Source of the DNA: Cellulomonas chitinilytica
Lineage (GTDB): Bacteria; Actinomycetota; Actinomycetes; Actinomycetales; Cellulomonadaceae
NCBI RefSeq assembly: GCF_016862675.1
Contig: NZ_BONK01000008.1
Span: 124,001-188,000 of the forward strand
DNA: 64,000 nucleotides
Direction: 5' to 3'
The notes under the pieces were generated by a model, which was not told the DNA's origin, did no database searches, and saw nothing but the letters and a program-made list of their open reading frames with translations. Positions within the stretch are counted from its first letter, which is position 1; each line of letters begins with the position of its first letter. This document shows positions 23,218-33,077 of this stretch, piece by piece. A program made the position numbers and the translations under genes.

Positions 23218-25017
23218 ATGACACAGCAACGGCCGCCCGCGGGGGGCGCGGCCGAGCACGGTTCGACCGAGGTCCCGCACCCCGACACCACCGGGGTGCG
23301 GGACCTGCGTGCCGAGCGGCTCGAGCTCGCGGCCCGCCTGACGGGCCCGCACGCCGACGGGGTCGCCCGTCGCACCGCGATCGTCGAGCTCGTCCGCGCC
23401 CGCCTCGCCGAGCTCTGGGAGGAGGCGACGGAGGGCGAGGACGTCTCCGGAGTCGCGCTCGGCGCCGTCGGGAGCATCGGGCGCGGCGACGCGAGCCCCG
23501 TGAGCGACCTCGACCTCCTGCTCGTGCACGAGGGGCGGGGACACCCGCCCGAGCAGCTCCAGGCGATCGCGCAACGGCTCTGGTACCCGATCTGGGACGC
23601 CGGGCTCGACCTCGACCACTCGGTGCGCTCGCTCGCGCAGTGCCGCCAGGTCGCGTCCAAGGACCTGCCGGCGGCGGTCGGCCTGCTCGACCTGCAGCCG
23701 GTCGCGGGCGACGCGGTCGTGATCGCCCGGGCGAGGTCCGCCCTGCTGGAGGACTGGCGCGACGCGGCCCGCCGGCGGCTGCCGGAGCTGCTCGGCTCGA
23801 CGCGCCAGCGCGCGGACCGCCACGGCGAGCTCGCGTACCTGCTGGAGCCCGAGCTCAAGGAGGCCCGCGGCGGGATCCGCGACGCGGTCGTCCTCAGCGC
23901 GCTCGCGGCGACCTGGCTCACGGACCGACCGCACGGGGCCGTCGACAGCGCGTACGCGCACCTGCTCGACGTGCGCGACACGGTGCAGGTCGCGACGCGG
24001 CGGCACACGAACCGCCTGCTGCTCGCCGACCAGGACGAGGTCGCGGCGCTCGTCGGCTTCGACGACCGCGACGACCTCGTGGCGAGCATCGCGGAGGCGG
24101 GACGGGTCATCTCGTACGCCCTTGACACGACGGCCCGCAACGCCCGCCAGGCGCTGCAGCGCCCGGCCCGCAAGCCCGTGCTCGTGCGTGGCCGGCGGAC
24201 GGCGCCGCGGCTGCGTGCCATCGCGGAGGACCTCGTCGAGCACGACGGCGAGATCGTGCTGGCGGTGGACGCCCGACCCGCCGACGACCCGCTGCTGTCG
24301 CTGCGCGCGGCGGCGACCGCGGCCCGCACCGGTCTGGCCCTGTCGCCGGTGACGGTCGCGAGCCTGACGGCGACACCGCCGCTGCCGACGCCGTGGCCGA
24401 AGGTCGCGCGGACCTACTTGCTGCAGCTCCTCGGCTCGGAGCAGGCCCAGGTGCCGATCTGGGAGGCGCTCGACCTGGCCGGTGTGGTGACGACGTGGAT
24501 CCCGGAGTGGGCGGCGGTGCGGAACCGGCCGCAGCGGTCGCCCGTGCACCGGCACACCGTGGACCGGCACCTCGTCGAGACGGTCGCCCGGGCGGGCCGG
24601 GTCCGCCGCGAGGTCGAGCTCGGGGACACGCTGCTGCTCGCGGCGCTGCTGCACGACATCGGCAAGCGGGCCGGGGCCGGCGACCACTCCGTCGAGGGCG
24701 CCCGGCTGGCGGGTCCGATCGTGGTCCGCATGGGCTTCGGCGAGGACGTGGCGGCGGACGTCGCCCGCCTGGTCCGGGAGCACCTCACGCTCGTGGACCT
24801 CGCCACGACGGCCGACCCCGACGACCCGGCGACGCTCGCCCGCCTGCTCGACGCGGTCGACCACCGGGCCGACCTGCTCGAGGTGCTGCGTGCCCTCACG
24901 GAGGCGGACGCGTCCGCCGCCGGGCCTGCGGCGTGGAGCGCGTGGCGCGGCACGCTCGTCGACGACCTCGCCGCACGGGCCCGGCGCACGCTGGCAGGTA
25001 CCCTGGACCGTCCGTGA
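23218..25017 (+). CDS. glnD: PII nucleotidyltransferase GlnD, short form without ACT domains
   Basis: A 599-residue protein. The N-terminal nucleotidyltransferase domain has [18 protein letters not shown] (about residues 84-101), the DxD pair being catalytic, and [12 protein letters not shown]. The HD phosphohydrolase domain has [11 protein letters not shown] and [15 protein letters not shown] (about 470-500). The protein ends soon after the HD domain at [12 protein letters not shown]; the two C-terminal ACT domains that sense glutamine in E. coli GlnD and in longer actinobacterial homologues are missing. It would add and remove a nucleotide on GlnK. The first operon partner, glnK, is 22 bp upstream; ffh follows. 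Confidence 0.9.
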   Translation: MTQQRPPAGGAAEHGSTEVPHPDTTGVRDLRAERLELAARLTGPHADGVARRTAIVELVRARLAELWEEATEGEDVSGVALGAVGSIGRGDASPVSDLDLLLVHEGRGHPPEQLQAIAQRLWYPIWDAGLDLDHSVRSLAQCRQVASKDLPAAVGLLDLQPVAGDAVVIARARSALLEDWRDAARRRLPELLGSTRQRADRHGELAYLLEPELKEARGGIRDAVVLSALAATWLTDRPHGAVDSAYAHLLDVRDTVQVATRRHTNRLLLADQDEVAALVGFDDRDDLVASIAEAGRVISYALDTTARNARQALQRPARKPVLVRGRRTAPRLRAIAEDLVEHDGEIVLAVDARPADDPLLSLRAAATAARTGLALSPVTVASLTATPPLPTPWPKVARTYLLQLLGSEQAQVPIWEALDLAGVVTTWIPEWAAVRNRPQRSPVHRHTVDRHLVETVARAGRVRREVELGDTLLLAALLHDIGKRAGAGDHSVEGARLAGPIVVRMGFGEDVAADVARLVREHLTLVDLATTADPDDPATLARLLDAVDHRADLLEVLRALTEADASAAGPAAWSAWRGTLVDDLAARARRTLAGTLDRP

Positions 25018-25041
25018 TCCCTGACGTGTGAGGACCGCCCG

Positions 25042-26646
25042 GTGTTCGCCACCCTGTCCGACCGACTGACGTCGACCTTCAAGAACCTGCGCACCAAGGG
25101 CCGTCTGTCCGAGGCGGACATCGACGCGACCGTGCGCGAGATCCGTCGTGCGCTGCTCGACGCCGACGTGGCGGTCCCGGTCGTCCGCTCGTTCACGGGC
25201 GCGGTCCGCGAGCGCGCGCTGTCGGTCGAGGTGTCCGGCGCGCTCAACCCTGCCCAGCAGGTCGTGAAGATCGTCAACGAGGAGCTCGTCGCGATCCTCG
25301 GCGGCCAGACGCGCCCGCTGACGTTCGCGAAGCGGCCGCCGACGGTCATCCTGCTCGCGGGCCTGCAGGGTGCCGGCAAGACGACCCTCGCGGGCAAGCT
25401 CGCGCTGCACCTCAAGTCGCAGGGGCACACCCCGCTCCTCGTCGCGGCGGACCTGCAGCGGCCGAACGCGGTCACGCAGCTGCAGGTCGTCGGCGAGCGC
25501 GCCGGCGTGCCGGTGTTCGCGCCGCACCCGGGAAACCAGGGCTCGGACGACGTCATGCCGTTCGGCGCCGACCCGGTCGCGGTCGCCCGTCAGGGCCTCG
25601 AGACGGCCCGGACCAAGCAGCACGACGTCCTCATCGTCGACACGGCCGGCCGGCTGGGTGTCGACGCGGAGCTCATGCGCCAGGCGTCGGACATCCGCGA
25701 CGCGGTCGAGCCCGACGAGATCCTGTTCGTCATCGACGCGATGATCGGCCAGGACGCGGTGACGACGGCGCAGGCGTTCGCCGACGGCGTCGGCTTCACG
25801 GGCGTCGTGCTCTCGAAGCTCGACGGCGACGCCCGCGGCGGTGCGGCGCTGTCCGTCACGTCGGTCACCGGCAAGCCGATCCTCTACGCGAGCACGGGCG
25901 AGAAGCTCACCGACTTCGAGGTGTTCCACCCGGACCGGATGGCGTCGCGCATCCTCGACATGGGTGACGTCCTCACGCTCATCGAGCAGGCCGAGAAGGC
26001 GTTCGACGCCGAGCAGGCCGAGAAGATGGTCGGCAAGATCACCTCCGGCCAGGACTTCACGCTCGACGACTTCCTCGTCCAGATGCAGCAGCTGCGCAAG
26101 CTCGGCCCGCTGAAGAACATGCTCGGCATGCTCCCCGGCATGGGCCAGATGCGGGAGGCCATCGACTCGTTCGACGAGAAGGAGGTCAACCGCATCGAGG
26201 CGATGATCCAGTCGATGACGCCCGCCGAGCGGCACAACCCCAAGATCATCAACGGCTCGCGCCGCTCGCGCATCGCCAAGGGCTCCGGCACCACCGTCAC
26301 GGACATCAACCAGCTCATCGAGCGGTTCGACAGCGCCCAGAAGATGATGCGCCACATGGCCAAGGGCGGCGCGATGCCGGGCATGCCGGGGATGGGCAGC
26401 CTCCCGGGCACCGGCAAGAAGTCCCGCGGCCGGGTCGCCGCGCCTGCCCCTCGTCGCGCCAAGGGCAAGTCCGGCAACCCCGCGAAGCGGGCCGAGCAGG
26501 AGCGCGCCGCGCTCGACCGTTCGGCGGCGGCCCCGGCGAGCGCCCCCGGCTCGGCGTTCGGGCTCGGTGCACCGCAGGAGCCGGAGCAGGTCGACCCGTC
26601 GGCCCTGCAGCTGCCCGCGGGGCTGGACAAGTTCCTCGGTCGCTGA
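25042..26646 (+). CDS. ffh: Signal recognition particle protein Ffh
   Basis: A 534-residue SRP54-type GTPase. N domain at the start, G domain with GLQGAGKTT (about 109-117), DTAGR, SKLDGDARGGAALS, and the GEKLTDFEVFHPDRMASRILDMGD junction; the Met-rich M domain (MLGMLPGMGQMREA ... MIQSMTPAERHNPKIINGSRRSRIAKGSG) binds signal peptides and 4.5S RNA. The C-terminal 90 residues are a low-complexity Gly/Pro/Ala/Lys tail, longer than in E. coli. GTG follows GAGGA. Works with FtsY (20 kb region) in membrane-protein targeting. Confidence 0.97.
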   Translation: MFATLSDRLTSTFKNLRTKGRLSEADIDATVREIRRALLDADVAVPVVRSFTGAVRERALSVEVSGALNPAQQVVKIVNEELVAILGGQTRPLTFAKRPPTVILLAGLQGAGKTTLAGKLALHLKSQGHTPLLVAADLQRPNAVTQLQVVGERAGVPVFAPHPGNQGSDDVMPFGADPVAVARQGLETARTKQHDVLIVDTAGRLGVDAELMRQASDIRDAVEPDEILFVIDAMIGQDAVTTAQAFADGVGFTGVVLSKLDGDARGGAALSVTSVTGKPILYASTGEKLTDFEVFHPDRMASRILDMGDVLTLIEQAEKAFDAEQAEKMVGKITSGQDFTLDDFLVQMQQLRKLGPLKNMLGMLPGMGQMREAIDSFDEKEVNRIEAMIQSMTPAERHNPKIINGSRRSRIAKGSGTTVTDINQLIERFDSAQKMMRHMAKGGAMPGMPGMGSLPGTGKKSRGRVAAPAPRRAKGKSGNPAKRAEQERAALDRSAAAPASAPGSAFGLGAPQEPEQVDPSALQLPAGLDKFLGR

Positions 26647-26649
26647 CCC

Positions 26650-27747
26650 GTGTCCGTCCTGCACCTGCGCGGCACCGTCGTCCTCGACGACGAGCGTGAG
26701 GTCGGCGAGGCGTGGGTGGTGGGGGACCGGCTGACGTTCGCACGTCCGGCCGCCCCGGTCACCGCCGTCCTCGAGGGCTGGGTGCTGCCCGGTCTCGTCG
26801 ACGTGCACTGCCACATCGGCCTCGCTGCCGACGGCCCGGTCGACGACGGGACCGCGGAGAAGCAGGCGCTGGCGGACCGCGACTCGGGCGTCCTGCTCGT
26901 GCGCGACGCCGGTTCGCCGGCCGACACCGGCTGGGTGCACGACCGGGACGACCTGCCGAGGCTGATCCGCGCCGGCCGCCACCTGGCCCTGCCGAAGCGT
27001 TACCTGCGGAACTACGGCCGCGAGCTCGCGTCGGTCGCCGACCTGCCGGCCGCCGTCCGCGAGGAGGCCGCGCGCGGCGACGGCTGGGTCAAGCTCGTCG
27101 CCGACTGGATCGACCGCGACCTCGGCACCGACGGCGACCTGCGCCCCCTGTGGCCCCGCGAGGTGCTCGTCGAGGCGGTCGCCGCGGCGCACGCCGCCGG
27201 GGCCCGGGTCACGGCGCACACGTTCGCCACCGAGTCGCTCGACGACCTCCTCGACGCCGGTGTCGACTGCCTCGAGCACGCGACCGGCGCGACCCCGGAC
27301 CAGGTCGACCGGATCGCGGCGGCGGGCATCCCGGTCACCGCGACGCTCCTGCAGATCGCGCAGTTCGAGTCGATCGCCGCCCAGGGAGCCGACCGCTACC
27401 CGCGGTTCGCTGCCCGGATGCGCGCCCTGCACGCCCACCGCTACGACCTCGTGCGGAGCCTGCACGAGGCCGGTGTCCCGGTGCTCGTGGGGACCGACGC
27501 GGGCGGCACGATCGGTCATGGCCGGATCGCCGACGAGGCGGCGGAGCTCGTCCGGGCGGGCATCCCTGCGCGAGACGTCGTGGCGGCAGCGAGCTGGCGG
27601 ACGCGTGCGTGGCTCGGTGCTCCCGGGCTCGAGGAGGGGGCGAGCGCCGACGTCGTCGTCTACGGTGCCGACCCGCGGGCGCAGATCGAGGTGCTCGGGC
27701 ACCCGACCGCGGTCGTCCTGCGGGGCGTCCCGACGACGACGGGCTGA
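26650..27747 (+). CDS. Amidohydrolase family protein
   Basis: A 365-residue metal-dependent hydrolase. [12 protein letters not shown] gives the HxH metal motif near residue 53; later metal or catalytic candidates are the lysine in WVKLVADW, the histidines in [27 protein letters not shown], and the aspartate in [16 protein letters not shown]. The C-terminal small beta domain ([20 protein letters not shown]) is typical of the imidazolonepropionase/dipeptidase-like branch. The substrate is unknown. GTG lies three bases after the ffh stop, so it is co-transcribed with ffh, an unexpected place for a catabolic enzyme. There is no signal peptide. Confidence 0.82.
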   Translation: MSVLHLRGTVVLDDEREVGEAWVVGDRLTFARPAAPVTAVLEGWVLPGLVDVHCHIGLAADGPVDDGTAEKQALADRDSGVLLVRDAGSPADTGWVHDRDDLPRLIRAGRHLALPKRYLRNYGRELASVADLPAAVREEAARGDGWVKLVADWIDRDLGTDGDLRPLWPREVLVEAVAAAHAAGARVTAHTFATESLDDLLDAGVDCLEHATGATPDQVDRIAAAGIPVTATLLQIAQFESIAAQGADRYPRFAARMRALHAHRYDLVRSLHEAGVPVLVGTDAGGTIGHGRIADEAAELVRAGIPARDVVAAASWRTRAWLGAPGLEEGASADVVVYGADPRAQIEVLGHPTAVVLRGVPTTTG

Positions 27748-27770
27748 CGCGCCGCCGGTGGTCGTCGTGG

Positions 27771-27799
27771 TTGGGCCGCCCTGCGCGATCTGGCACAAT
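27771..27799 (+). promoter_or_regulatory. Promoter of rpsP with 130-nt leader
   Basis: -35 TTGGGC (27771-27776), 17-nt spacer, -10 CACAAT (27794-27799). The leader to the rpsP start (about 27806-27929) contains a hairpin of GGCGC and CCCC with GGGG and GCGCC arms (27862-27890) and a GGAG ribosome site. Could be an S16-related leader; no known motif recognised. Confidence 0.65.
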
Positions 27800-27929
27800 G
27801 GTCCGCTGTACCCGACGGATGCAGCCCCTCTACCTGCGCCCGTCGTGTCCTCGGTCAGACCGGCGCGCCCCACCCCACGGGGCGAGCGCCGAGAGACCAC
27901 CACAGCAGACCTCAGGAGAAGACCACACC

Positions 27930-28376
27930 GTGGCCACCAAGATCCGTCTCAAGCGTCTCGGCAAGATCCGTGCGCCGTACTACCGCATCGTCGTCGCCGA
28001 CTCGCGCACCAAGCGCGACGGTCGCGTGATCGAGGAGATCGGCAAGTACCACCCCACCGAGGAGCCCTCGTTCATCGAGGTCAACTCCGACCGTGCCCAG
28101 TACTGGCTCGGCGTCGGCGCGCAGCCGACCGAGCAGGTCGCCGTGCTCCTCAAGATCACGGGTGACTGGCAGAAGTTCAAGGGCCTGCCGGGCGCCGAGG
28201 GCACCCTGCGGACCAAGGGCGACAAGGTCGACCCGAAGGCCGCCATCGAGGCCGCCGCCGCGGACGCCGAGAAGGTCAAGGCGAAGGCGTCGGAGAAGAA
28301 GGCCGCCGCTGTCGAGGCTCCGGCCGAGGCCGCCGCTGACGCCGAGGTCGAGGCCACCGAGGACGAGCAGGCCTGA
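27930..28376 (+). CDS. rpsP: 30S ribosomal protein S16
   Basis: 148 residues. The first 85 are the conserved S16 core ([23 protein letters not shown] ... [12 protein letters not shown]), which binds 16S rRNA in the 30S body. The remaining 60 residues are a Lys/Ala/Glu-rich tail usual in high-GC actinobacteria and absent from the E. coli protein. The start is GTG with AGGAGAAG upstream. The stop overlaps the khpA ATG (TGATG). Confidence 0.97.
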   Translation: MATKIRLKRLGKIRAPYYRIVVADSRTKRDGRVIEEIGKYHPTEEPSFIEVNSDRAQYWLGVGAQPTEQVAVLLKITGDWQKFKGLPGAEGTLRTKGDKVDPKAAIEAAAADAEKVKAKASEKKAAAVEAPAEAAADAEVEATEDEQA

Positions 28377-28615
28377 TGCTCGCCGACGCGCTGGAGCACC
28401 TGGTGCGGGGCATCGTCGACCACCCGGACGACGTGCGGGTGAACGCCTCGTCGTTGCGTCGCGGTGAGCTTCTCGAGGTGCGGGTGCACCCCGAGGACCT
28501 CGGTCGCGTCATCGGGCGCGGCGGGCGCACCGCCCGGGCCCTGCGCACGGTCGTCGGCGCGCTGTCGCCGGACGGCGCGGTCCGCATCGACGTCGTGGAC
28601 GTCGACCGCCGCTGA
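28376..28615 (+). CDS. khpA: KH-domain RNA-binding protein KhpA
   Basis: A 79-residue single KH domain. The GxxG loop is GRGG within GRVIGRGGRTARALRTVV. Family members (YlqC/KhpA) dimerise, pair with KhpB and affect sRNA use, cell length and division in other bacteria. It overlaps rpsP, the conserved location rpsP-khpA-rimM-trmD. A terminator hairpin follows, so rpsP and khpA form one unit. Confidence 0.93.
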   Translation: MLADALEHLVRGIVDHPDDVRVNASSLRRGELLEVRVHPEDLGRVIGRGGRTARALRTVVGALSPDGAVRIDVVDVDRR

Positions 28616-28639
28616 CGGGTTCGCCCGTCCAGGCTTCAC

Positions 28640-28674
28640 GAAGGCCCGGCCCCGTACCCTGGGGCCGGGCCTTC
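28640..28674 (+). terminator. Terminator hairpin between khpA and rimM
   Basis: A perfect 14-bp stem GAAGGCCCGGCCCC (28640-28653) with GGGGCCGGGCCTTC (28661-28674), loop GTACCCT. It lies 24 bases after the khpA stop and 32 bases before rimM; either terminates or attenuates the downstream rimM-trmD part. Confidence 0.75.
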
Positions 28675-28706
28675 GCCGTCATCCCGTCCCTCCCGAGAGG
28701 ATCCCC

Positions 28707-29276
28707 ATGCTGCTCACCGTCGCGCGGATCGGCCGTGCGCACGGCCTGCGCGGGGAGGTCGCGCTCGACCTGCGGACCGACGCTCCCGAGGACCGGCTGG
28801 CCGTCGGCACGCGCCTGCAGACCGAGCCGGCGTCGGCCGGGCCGCTCACCGTGGCCCGGACCCGGGTCCAGCAGGGGCGGTGGCACGTGACGTTCGAGGA
28901 GATCGCCGACCGGACGGCGGCGGAGGGGCTGCGCGGCGTCGAGCTGGTCGCCGAGGCGAGCGTGGACGATGACGAGGACGCGTGGTACCCGCACGAGCTC
29001 GCCGGCCTGCGGGCGGAGTCGACGGACGGACGGGTGCTCGGCGAGATCGTCGGCCTGCAGCACCTGCCCGCGCACGACGTCCTCGTCCTGCGCGAGCCCG
29101 ACGGGGCCCGCACGCTGGTCCCGTTCGTGCGGGCCATCGTGCCCGTCGTGGACGTCCCCGGCGGCCGTGTCGTGCTGGACCCGCCGGGCGGCCTGCTCGC
29201 GTCCGACGCCGAGAACCTCGTGGTCTCGGACGAGACGCGGGGCGAGCCGGACCACGAGCCGGGTGCCGAGGACTGA
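28707..29276 (+). CDS. rimM: Ribosome maturation factor RimM
   Basis: A 189-residue 16S-processing factor. The N-terminal RimM barrel starts [24 protein letters not shown] and the PRC-barrel follows with [38 protein letters not shown]. It binds S19 and helps the 30S head mature. A short acidic tail ends the protein. ATG follows CGAGAGGA. trmD begins one base after the stop. Confidence 0.96.
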   Translation: MLLTVARIGRAHGLRGEVALDLRTDAPEDRLAVGTRLQTEPASAGPLTVARTRVQQGRWHVTFEEIADRTAAEGLRGVELVAEASVDDDEDAWYPHELAGLRAESTDGRVLGEIVGLQHLPAHDVLVLREPDGARTLVPFVRAIVPVVDVPGGRVVLDPPGGLLASDAENLVVSDETRGEPDHEPGAED

Positions 29277-29277
29277 C

Positions 29278-30054
29278 GTGCGCATCGACGTCGTCTCGAT
29301 CTTCCCCGACTACCTCGCACCGCTGGACCTCTCGCTCGTGGGCAAGGCGCGCACGGGCGGGCTGCTCGACCTGCGGGTGCACGACCTGCGGGACTGGACC
29401 ACGGACCGGCACCGCACCGTCGACGACACCCCGTTCGGCGGGGGTGCCGGCATGGTGATGCGGCCCGACGTGTGGGGGACCGCGCTGGACTCCGTGCTCG
29501 ACGACGGTGCGCACCTGCTGGTGCCGACCCCGTCGGGCGCACCGCTGACGCAGCGGACCGCCGAGCGTCTCGCCGAGGAGCAGCACCTCGTGGTGGCGTG
29601 CGGCCGGTACGAGGGCATCGACGCCCGGGTCGCGGAGCACTACCGGGCGCGACCGGGGGTCCGGGTCAGCGAGTTCTCGATCGGTGACTACGTGCTCAAC
29701 GGCGGTGAGGTCGCGGCGCTCGTGCTCGTCGAGGCCGTCGCACGGCTGCTCCCCGGGGTCGTGGGGAACCCGGAGTCGCTCGTGGAGGAGTCGCACGGCG
29801 CTGCGGGCCTCCTGGAGTACCCCGTGTACACGAAGCCGCCGCAGTGGGCGGGGCTCGACGTGCCCGACGTCCTCCTGTCCGGTCATCACGGTCGCATCGC
29901 CCGGTGGCGGCGCGACCAGGCGCTGCGCCGGACCGCGGGGCGCCGGCCGGACCTCGTGGCAGCGCTCGACGTCGCGGCGCTGGACCGTGCCGATCTCGCG
30001 ACGCTGGCGGAGCTCGGGTGGGTCGCGCAGGACGGCCGGCTCGTCGGACCCTGA
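29278..30054 (+). CDS. trmD: tRNA (guanine-N1)-methyltransferase TrmD
   Basis: A 258-residue SPOUT methyltransferase forming m1G37 in tRNAs and preventing +1 frameshifts. It begins [13 protein letters not shown]; the trefoil-knot SAM site is made by [16 protein letters not shown] and [30 protein letters not shown] and [19 protein letters not shown] are further signatures. The GTG start is separated from rimM by one base. Single-codon spacing and the conserved order indicate one transcript. Confidence 0.96.
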   Translation: MRIDVVSIFPDYLAPLDLSLVGKARTGGLLDLRVHDLRDWTTDRHRTVDDTPFGGGAGMVMRPDVWGTALDSVLDDGAHLLVPTPSGAPLTQRTAERLAEEQHLVVACGRYEGIDARVAEHYRARPGVRVSEFSIGDYVLNGGEVAALVLVEAVARLLPGVVGNPESLVEESHGAAGLLEYPVYTKPPQWAGLDVPDVLLSGHHGRIARWRRDQALRRTAGRRPDLVAALDVAALDRADLATLAELGWVAQDGRLVGP

Positions 30055-30106
30055 CCCTCGACCGGGTGCGCGCCCGGCTGCGGGCGCCGGCGGCCGCAGC
30101 CCCGGA

Positions 30107-30317
30107 TTGGTGGCGTGCGCTCCCGCTGTGGCAGACTTGCCCGTTGGTGCGCGCCGGTCGCGTCTCTGCCACAGGGGAGACGACCCACGACCACAGAGAA
30201 CAGGTCCACGACCTGTCCCCGAACGCACCGGACCAGACCATCGGGACGCCTGCACCGTGGTGCGCGGCGCCCTCGACGACGTTCCTGACCTGTGGCAGGG
30301 CGGGGAAGTGACTCACC
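30107..30317 (+). promoter_or_regulatory. Putative promoter and long leader of rplS
   Basis: A CAGACT -10-like hexamer (30132-30137) with a weak TTGGTG (30107-30112) upstream, spacer 19. The leader to the rplS ATG would be about 175 nt, containing several short GC arms and a GGGGAAGTGA ribosome region. No known L19 leader motif recognised; a regulatory role is only possible. Confidence 0.4.
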
Positions 30318-30683
30318 ATGCACACGCTCGACCAGCTCGACGCAGCCTCGCTGCGCAGCGACATCCCGGACTTCCGCCCCGGGGACACCCTGAAGGTCAA
30401 CGTCAAGGTCGTCGAGGGCAACCGCTCCCGCATCCAGGCGTTCCAGGGTGTCGTCATCGCCCGTCAGGGCGACGGCGTCCGTGAGACGTTCACGGTCCGC
30501 AAGATCAGCTTCCAGGTCGGCGTGGAGCGCACGTTCCCCGTGCACTCCCCGACGCTGGACTCGATCGAGGTCGTCACCCGCGGTGACGTCCGTCGCGCGA
30601 AGCTGTACTACCTGCGCAAGCTCCGCGGCAAGAAGGCCAAGATCAAGGAGAAGCGCGAGAGCGTCCCCGCGAAGAAGGCCTGA
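30318..30683 (+). CDS. rplS: 50S ribosomal protein L19
   Basis: 121 residues, usual length. [39 protein letters not shown] and [53 protein letters not shown] are the L19 signatures. It sits at the 30S-50S interface. ATG follows GGGGAAGTGACTCACC. A strong terminator follows. Confidence 0.98.
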   Translation: MHTLDQLDAASLRSDIPDFRPGDTLKVNVKVVEGNRSRIQAFQGVVIARQGDGVRETFTVRKISFQVGVERTFPVHSPTLDSIEVVTRGDVRRAKLYYLRKLRGKKAKIKEKRESVPAKKA

Positions 30684-30699
30684 GCCTTTCTCCGCACGT

Positions 30700-30740
30700 C
30701 GACGGGCGGTCACCCTGAGGGTGGCCGCCCGTCGCTTTCT
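30700..30740 (+). terminator. Rho-independent terminator of rplS
   Basis: A 16-bp stem: CGACGGGCGG (30700-30709) with CCGCCCGTCG (30725-30734), extended inward by TCACCC/GGGTGG with one G-T pair and a TGA loop. It is followed by CTTTCT, the nearest thing to a U-tract in the window. Confidence 0.88.
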
Positions 30741-30815
30741 GTGAATGTCCGTTCTGGGCGGTACCGCATGGTGGTTCGTTACCCGCGGACGGCGCCCGCG
30801 TGCGAGAGTGTGCGG

Positions 30816-31691
30816 GTGATCGAGCGCCCGTCCGAGGACATCGAGGACCCGACGAGGCCCTTCACCTGGCCCGCGATCGGCGGTGCCGCACCGGCCGGTC
30901 CCGCGGCGTCGGGCGACGTCCCGCACGGCGCGACCACGCCGCCGGAGCAGCCGGAGCAGCCCGAGGGCCGGCGGTCGCGTCGGACCGCCTCGCACCGGCA
31001 CGCCGAGTCGAAGCCCCGCAGCGGCGCGATGGCGATGCTGCGCGAGACCGTGATCATCCTCGTCAGCGCGCTGGTGCTGTCGCTCGTCGTGAAGACGTTC
31101 CTCGTGCAGGCCTTCTTCATCCCGAGCCCGTCGATGCACGACACGCTGATCGAGGACGACCGCATCCTCGTGAGCAAGCTGACTCCCGGCCCGTTCGACC
31201 TGCACCGCGGCGACATCGTCGTGTTCAAGGACCCGGGGGGCTGGCTGCCGCCGGGCGGCGAGGCGGACGCCGTCGGGGTGCGTCGGGTGGTCAACGACGC
31301 GCTGACGTGGGTCGGCCTGTACCCGCAGGACGCCGGCGAGCACCTCGTGAAGCGGGTCATCGGGCTCCCGGGCGACCACGTGGCGTGCGCCGAGGTCGGG
31401 CAGCCGATCACCGTCAACGGAGTCCCGCTCGACGAGCCCTACCTGGCGCCGGGCGCGGTGCCGAGCGACATGACGTTCGACGTCGTCGTGCCGGCGAACA
31501 GTCTGTGGGTCATGGGCGACAACCGGCAGCACTCCGCGGACTCGCGCTGGAACCAGGGCAAGCCCGGTGGCGGCTCCGTGCCGATCAAGAACGTCGTCGG
31601 CGTCGCGTTCGTCACCGTGTGGCCGCTGGACCGGGCCACGATCCTGCGCAACCCGAAGGCGACCTTCGAGGACGTGCCTGACCCGTCATGA
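30816..31691 (+). CDS. lepB: Type I signal peptidase
   Basis: A 291-residue membrane-bound protease that removes Sec/Tat signal peptides. The cytoplasmic N-terminus (about 75 residues, Pro/Glu/Arg-rich) is followed by one span (TVIILVSALVLSLVVKTFLV). The catalytic Ser is residue 106 in PSPSMHDTL and the general-base Lys is in HLVKRVIGLPGDHV; GDNRQHSADSR is box E. GTG at 30816 was chosen because GAGAGT (30804-30809) is six nt upstream and earlier in-frame starts would add an unlikely Arg-rich stretch. The stop overlaps the rnhB ATG. Confidence 0.95.
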   Translation: MIERPSEDIEDPTRPFTWPAIGGAAPAGPAASGDVPHGATTPPEQPEQPEGRRSRRTASHRHAESKPRSGAMAMLRETVIILVSALVLSLVVKTFLVQAFFIPSPSMHDTLIEDDRILVSKLTPGPFDLHRGDIVVFKDPGGWLPPGGEADAVGVRRVVNDALTWVGLYPQDAGEHLVKRVIGLPGDHVACAEVGQPITVNGVPLDEPYLAPGAVPSDMTFDVVVPANSLWVMGDNRQHSADSRWNQGKPGGGSVPIKNVVGVAFVTVWPLDRATILRNPKATFEDVPDPS

Positions 31692-32572
31692 CCCTGACCG
31701 TCGACCCCGTCGGTCCCGGCACGGTCGACGAGCCGGGACCGGTCCGCACGCCCGGGACGCGCTCCCGGACGGCCGCACGGCCCGTCACCCGCCCTGGACC
31801 GCACCTGCGGCACGAGCGCCTGCTCCTGCGTGAGGGCGCGACGCTCGTCGCGGGGATGGACGAGGTGGGCCGCGGCTCGTTGGCCGGGCCGGTCAGCGTC
31901 GGAGTCGTCGTGGTCGACGCGGGCACCCGGTCCGCGCCGCGTGGCGTCGCGGACTCGAAGCTCCTGACGCCGGCCGCCCGGACGGCCCTGCTGCCCGCTC
32001 TCGGTCGCTGGGGCCTGGCGCGGGCCGTGGGCCACGCGAGCGCGGCGGAGATCGACGACCTGGGCATCATCGCGGCGTTGCGGCTCGCGGGGTCCCGGGC
32101 CCTGTCGGCGGTCGTCGAGGTCGTCGGCCACGTGGACGTCGTGCTCCTCGACGGTTCGCACGACTGGCTGACCCCGCCCGCCGCGGTGCCGGACCTGTTC
32201 GCCGCCGTCGAGGACGTCGTCGCGGCGCCCGTGCCGCGCGTCCGCATGCGCGTCAAGGCGGACCGGACGTGCGCGAGCGTCGCGGCGGCCAGCGTGCTGG
32301 CCAAGTGCGAGCGGGACGCGCTCATGGTCGGGCTGGCCCCACACCACCCCGCGTACCGGTGGGACGAGAACAAGGGCTACGCGTCGCCGGACCACCTGGC
32401 CGCGCTCCGCGAGCTCGGCCCCAGCGAGCTGCACCGACGCTCGTGGCGACTGCCCGGCGTCGGCCTCGACGACGACGGGCTCGTGCCCGGCGACGACGAG
32501 TCGGACCTGACCTTCGACGACCTCGACCTGGACGACGTGACGGACCGGGCGGAGTCGGACGACACGGACTGA
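31688..32572 (+). CDS. rnhB: Ribonuclease HII
   Basis: A 294-residue enzyme that cuts RNA in RNA/DNA hybrids and excises misinserted ribonucleotides. The catalytic DEVGRG is in GMDEVGRGSLAGPV; the other acidic residues lie in VDVVLLDGSHDWL and VKADRTCASVAAASVLAK. About 50 residues precede the core and 40 acidic residues (LTFDDLDLDDVTDRAESDD) follow it; both are longer than in E. coli. It overlaps lepB by four bases. Confidence 0.95.
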   Translation: MTLTVDPVGPGTVDEPGPVRTPGTRSRTAARPVTRPGPHLRHERLLLREGATLVAGMDEVGRGSLAGPVSVGVVVVDAGTRSAPRGVADSKLLTPAARTALLPALGRWGLARAVGHASAAEIDDLGIIAALRLAGSRALSAVVEVVGHVDVVLLDGSHDWLTPPAAVPDLFAAVEDVVAAPVPRVRMRVKADRTCASVAAASVLAKCERDALMVGLAPHHPAYRWDENKGYASPDHLAALRELGPSELHRRSWRLPGVGLDDDGLVPGDDESDLTFDDLDLDDVTDRAESDDTD

Positions 32573-32633
32573 CGGCACTCCGGGAACGCCGCGCTGCGGC
32601 CCCGGACGGCCGCCCATGGGGGATGATGGCCCG

Positions 32634-32957
32634 GTGAGTGCGGAGGACCTGGAGAACTACGAGACCGACATGGAGCTCGCGCTCTACCGTGAGTACCGGG
32701 ACGTCGTGGGGCTCTTCTCGTACGTCGTCGAGACGGAGCGCCGGTTCTACCTCGCGAACCAGGTGGACCTGCAGGTGCGGTCCGCCGCGGGCGAGGTGTA
32801 CTTCGAGCTGAGCCTCGCGGACGCGTGGGTGTGGGACGTGTACCGGTCGGCGCGGTTCGTGAAGTCGGTGCGTGTCGTCACGTTCAAGGACGTGAACGTC
32901 GAGGAGCTCGCGAAGGCGGAGCTCGACCTCGGTGGCAGCGCCGGCTTCGGTCGGTAG
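32634..32957 (+). CDS. DUF2469 protein
   Basis: A 107-residue small protein beginning MSAEDLENYETDMELALYREYRD and containing VETERRFYLANQVDLQV and LADAWVWDVYRSARFVKSVRVVTFKDVNVEEL. This is the DUF2469 family, nearly invariant among actinobacteria and located beside rnhB and yraN; function unknown. GATGAT (32622-32627) lies six nt before GTG, so it probably has its own leaderless promoter. Confidence 0.9.
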   Translation: MSAEDLENYETDMELALYREYRDVVGLFSYVVETERRFYLANQVDLQVRSAAGEVYFELSLADAWVWDVYRSARFVKSVRVVTFKDVNVEELAKAELDLGGSAGFGR

Positions 32958-33077
32958 CGGCGCCCCGCTCGGCGAGCCGCCCACAGCCCGGCGCCGGCGC
33001 GCAGCCCGCACCGTCCGCGCACGCAGGTCGACGGCCACGTGCCGCCACCGGGCACTCTCGTGCCGGGAGGTGGTCCG

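Noticed and set aside
28654..28660. GTACCCT in the hairpin loop as a rimM promoter
   Set aside because: It contains a TACCCT-like hexamer but lies in the loop of a perfect 14-bp terminator stem, 46 nt from the rimM start, with no -35; chance is more likely.
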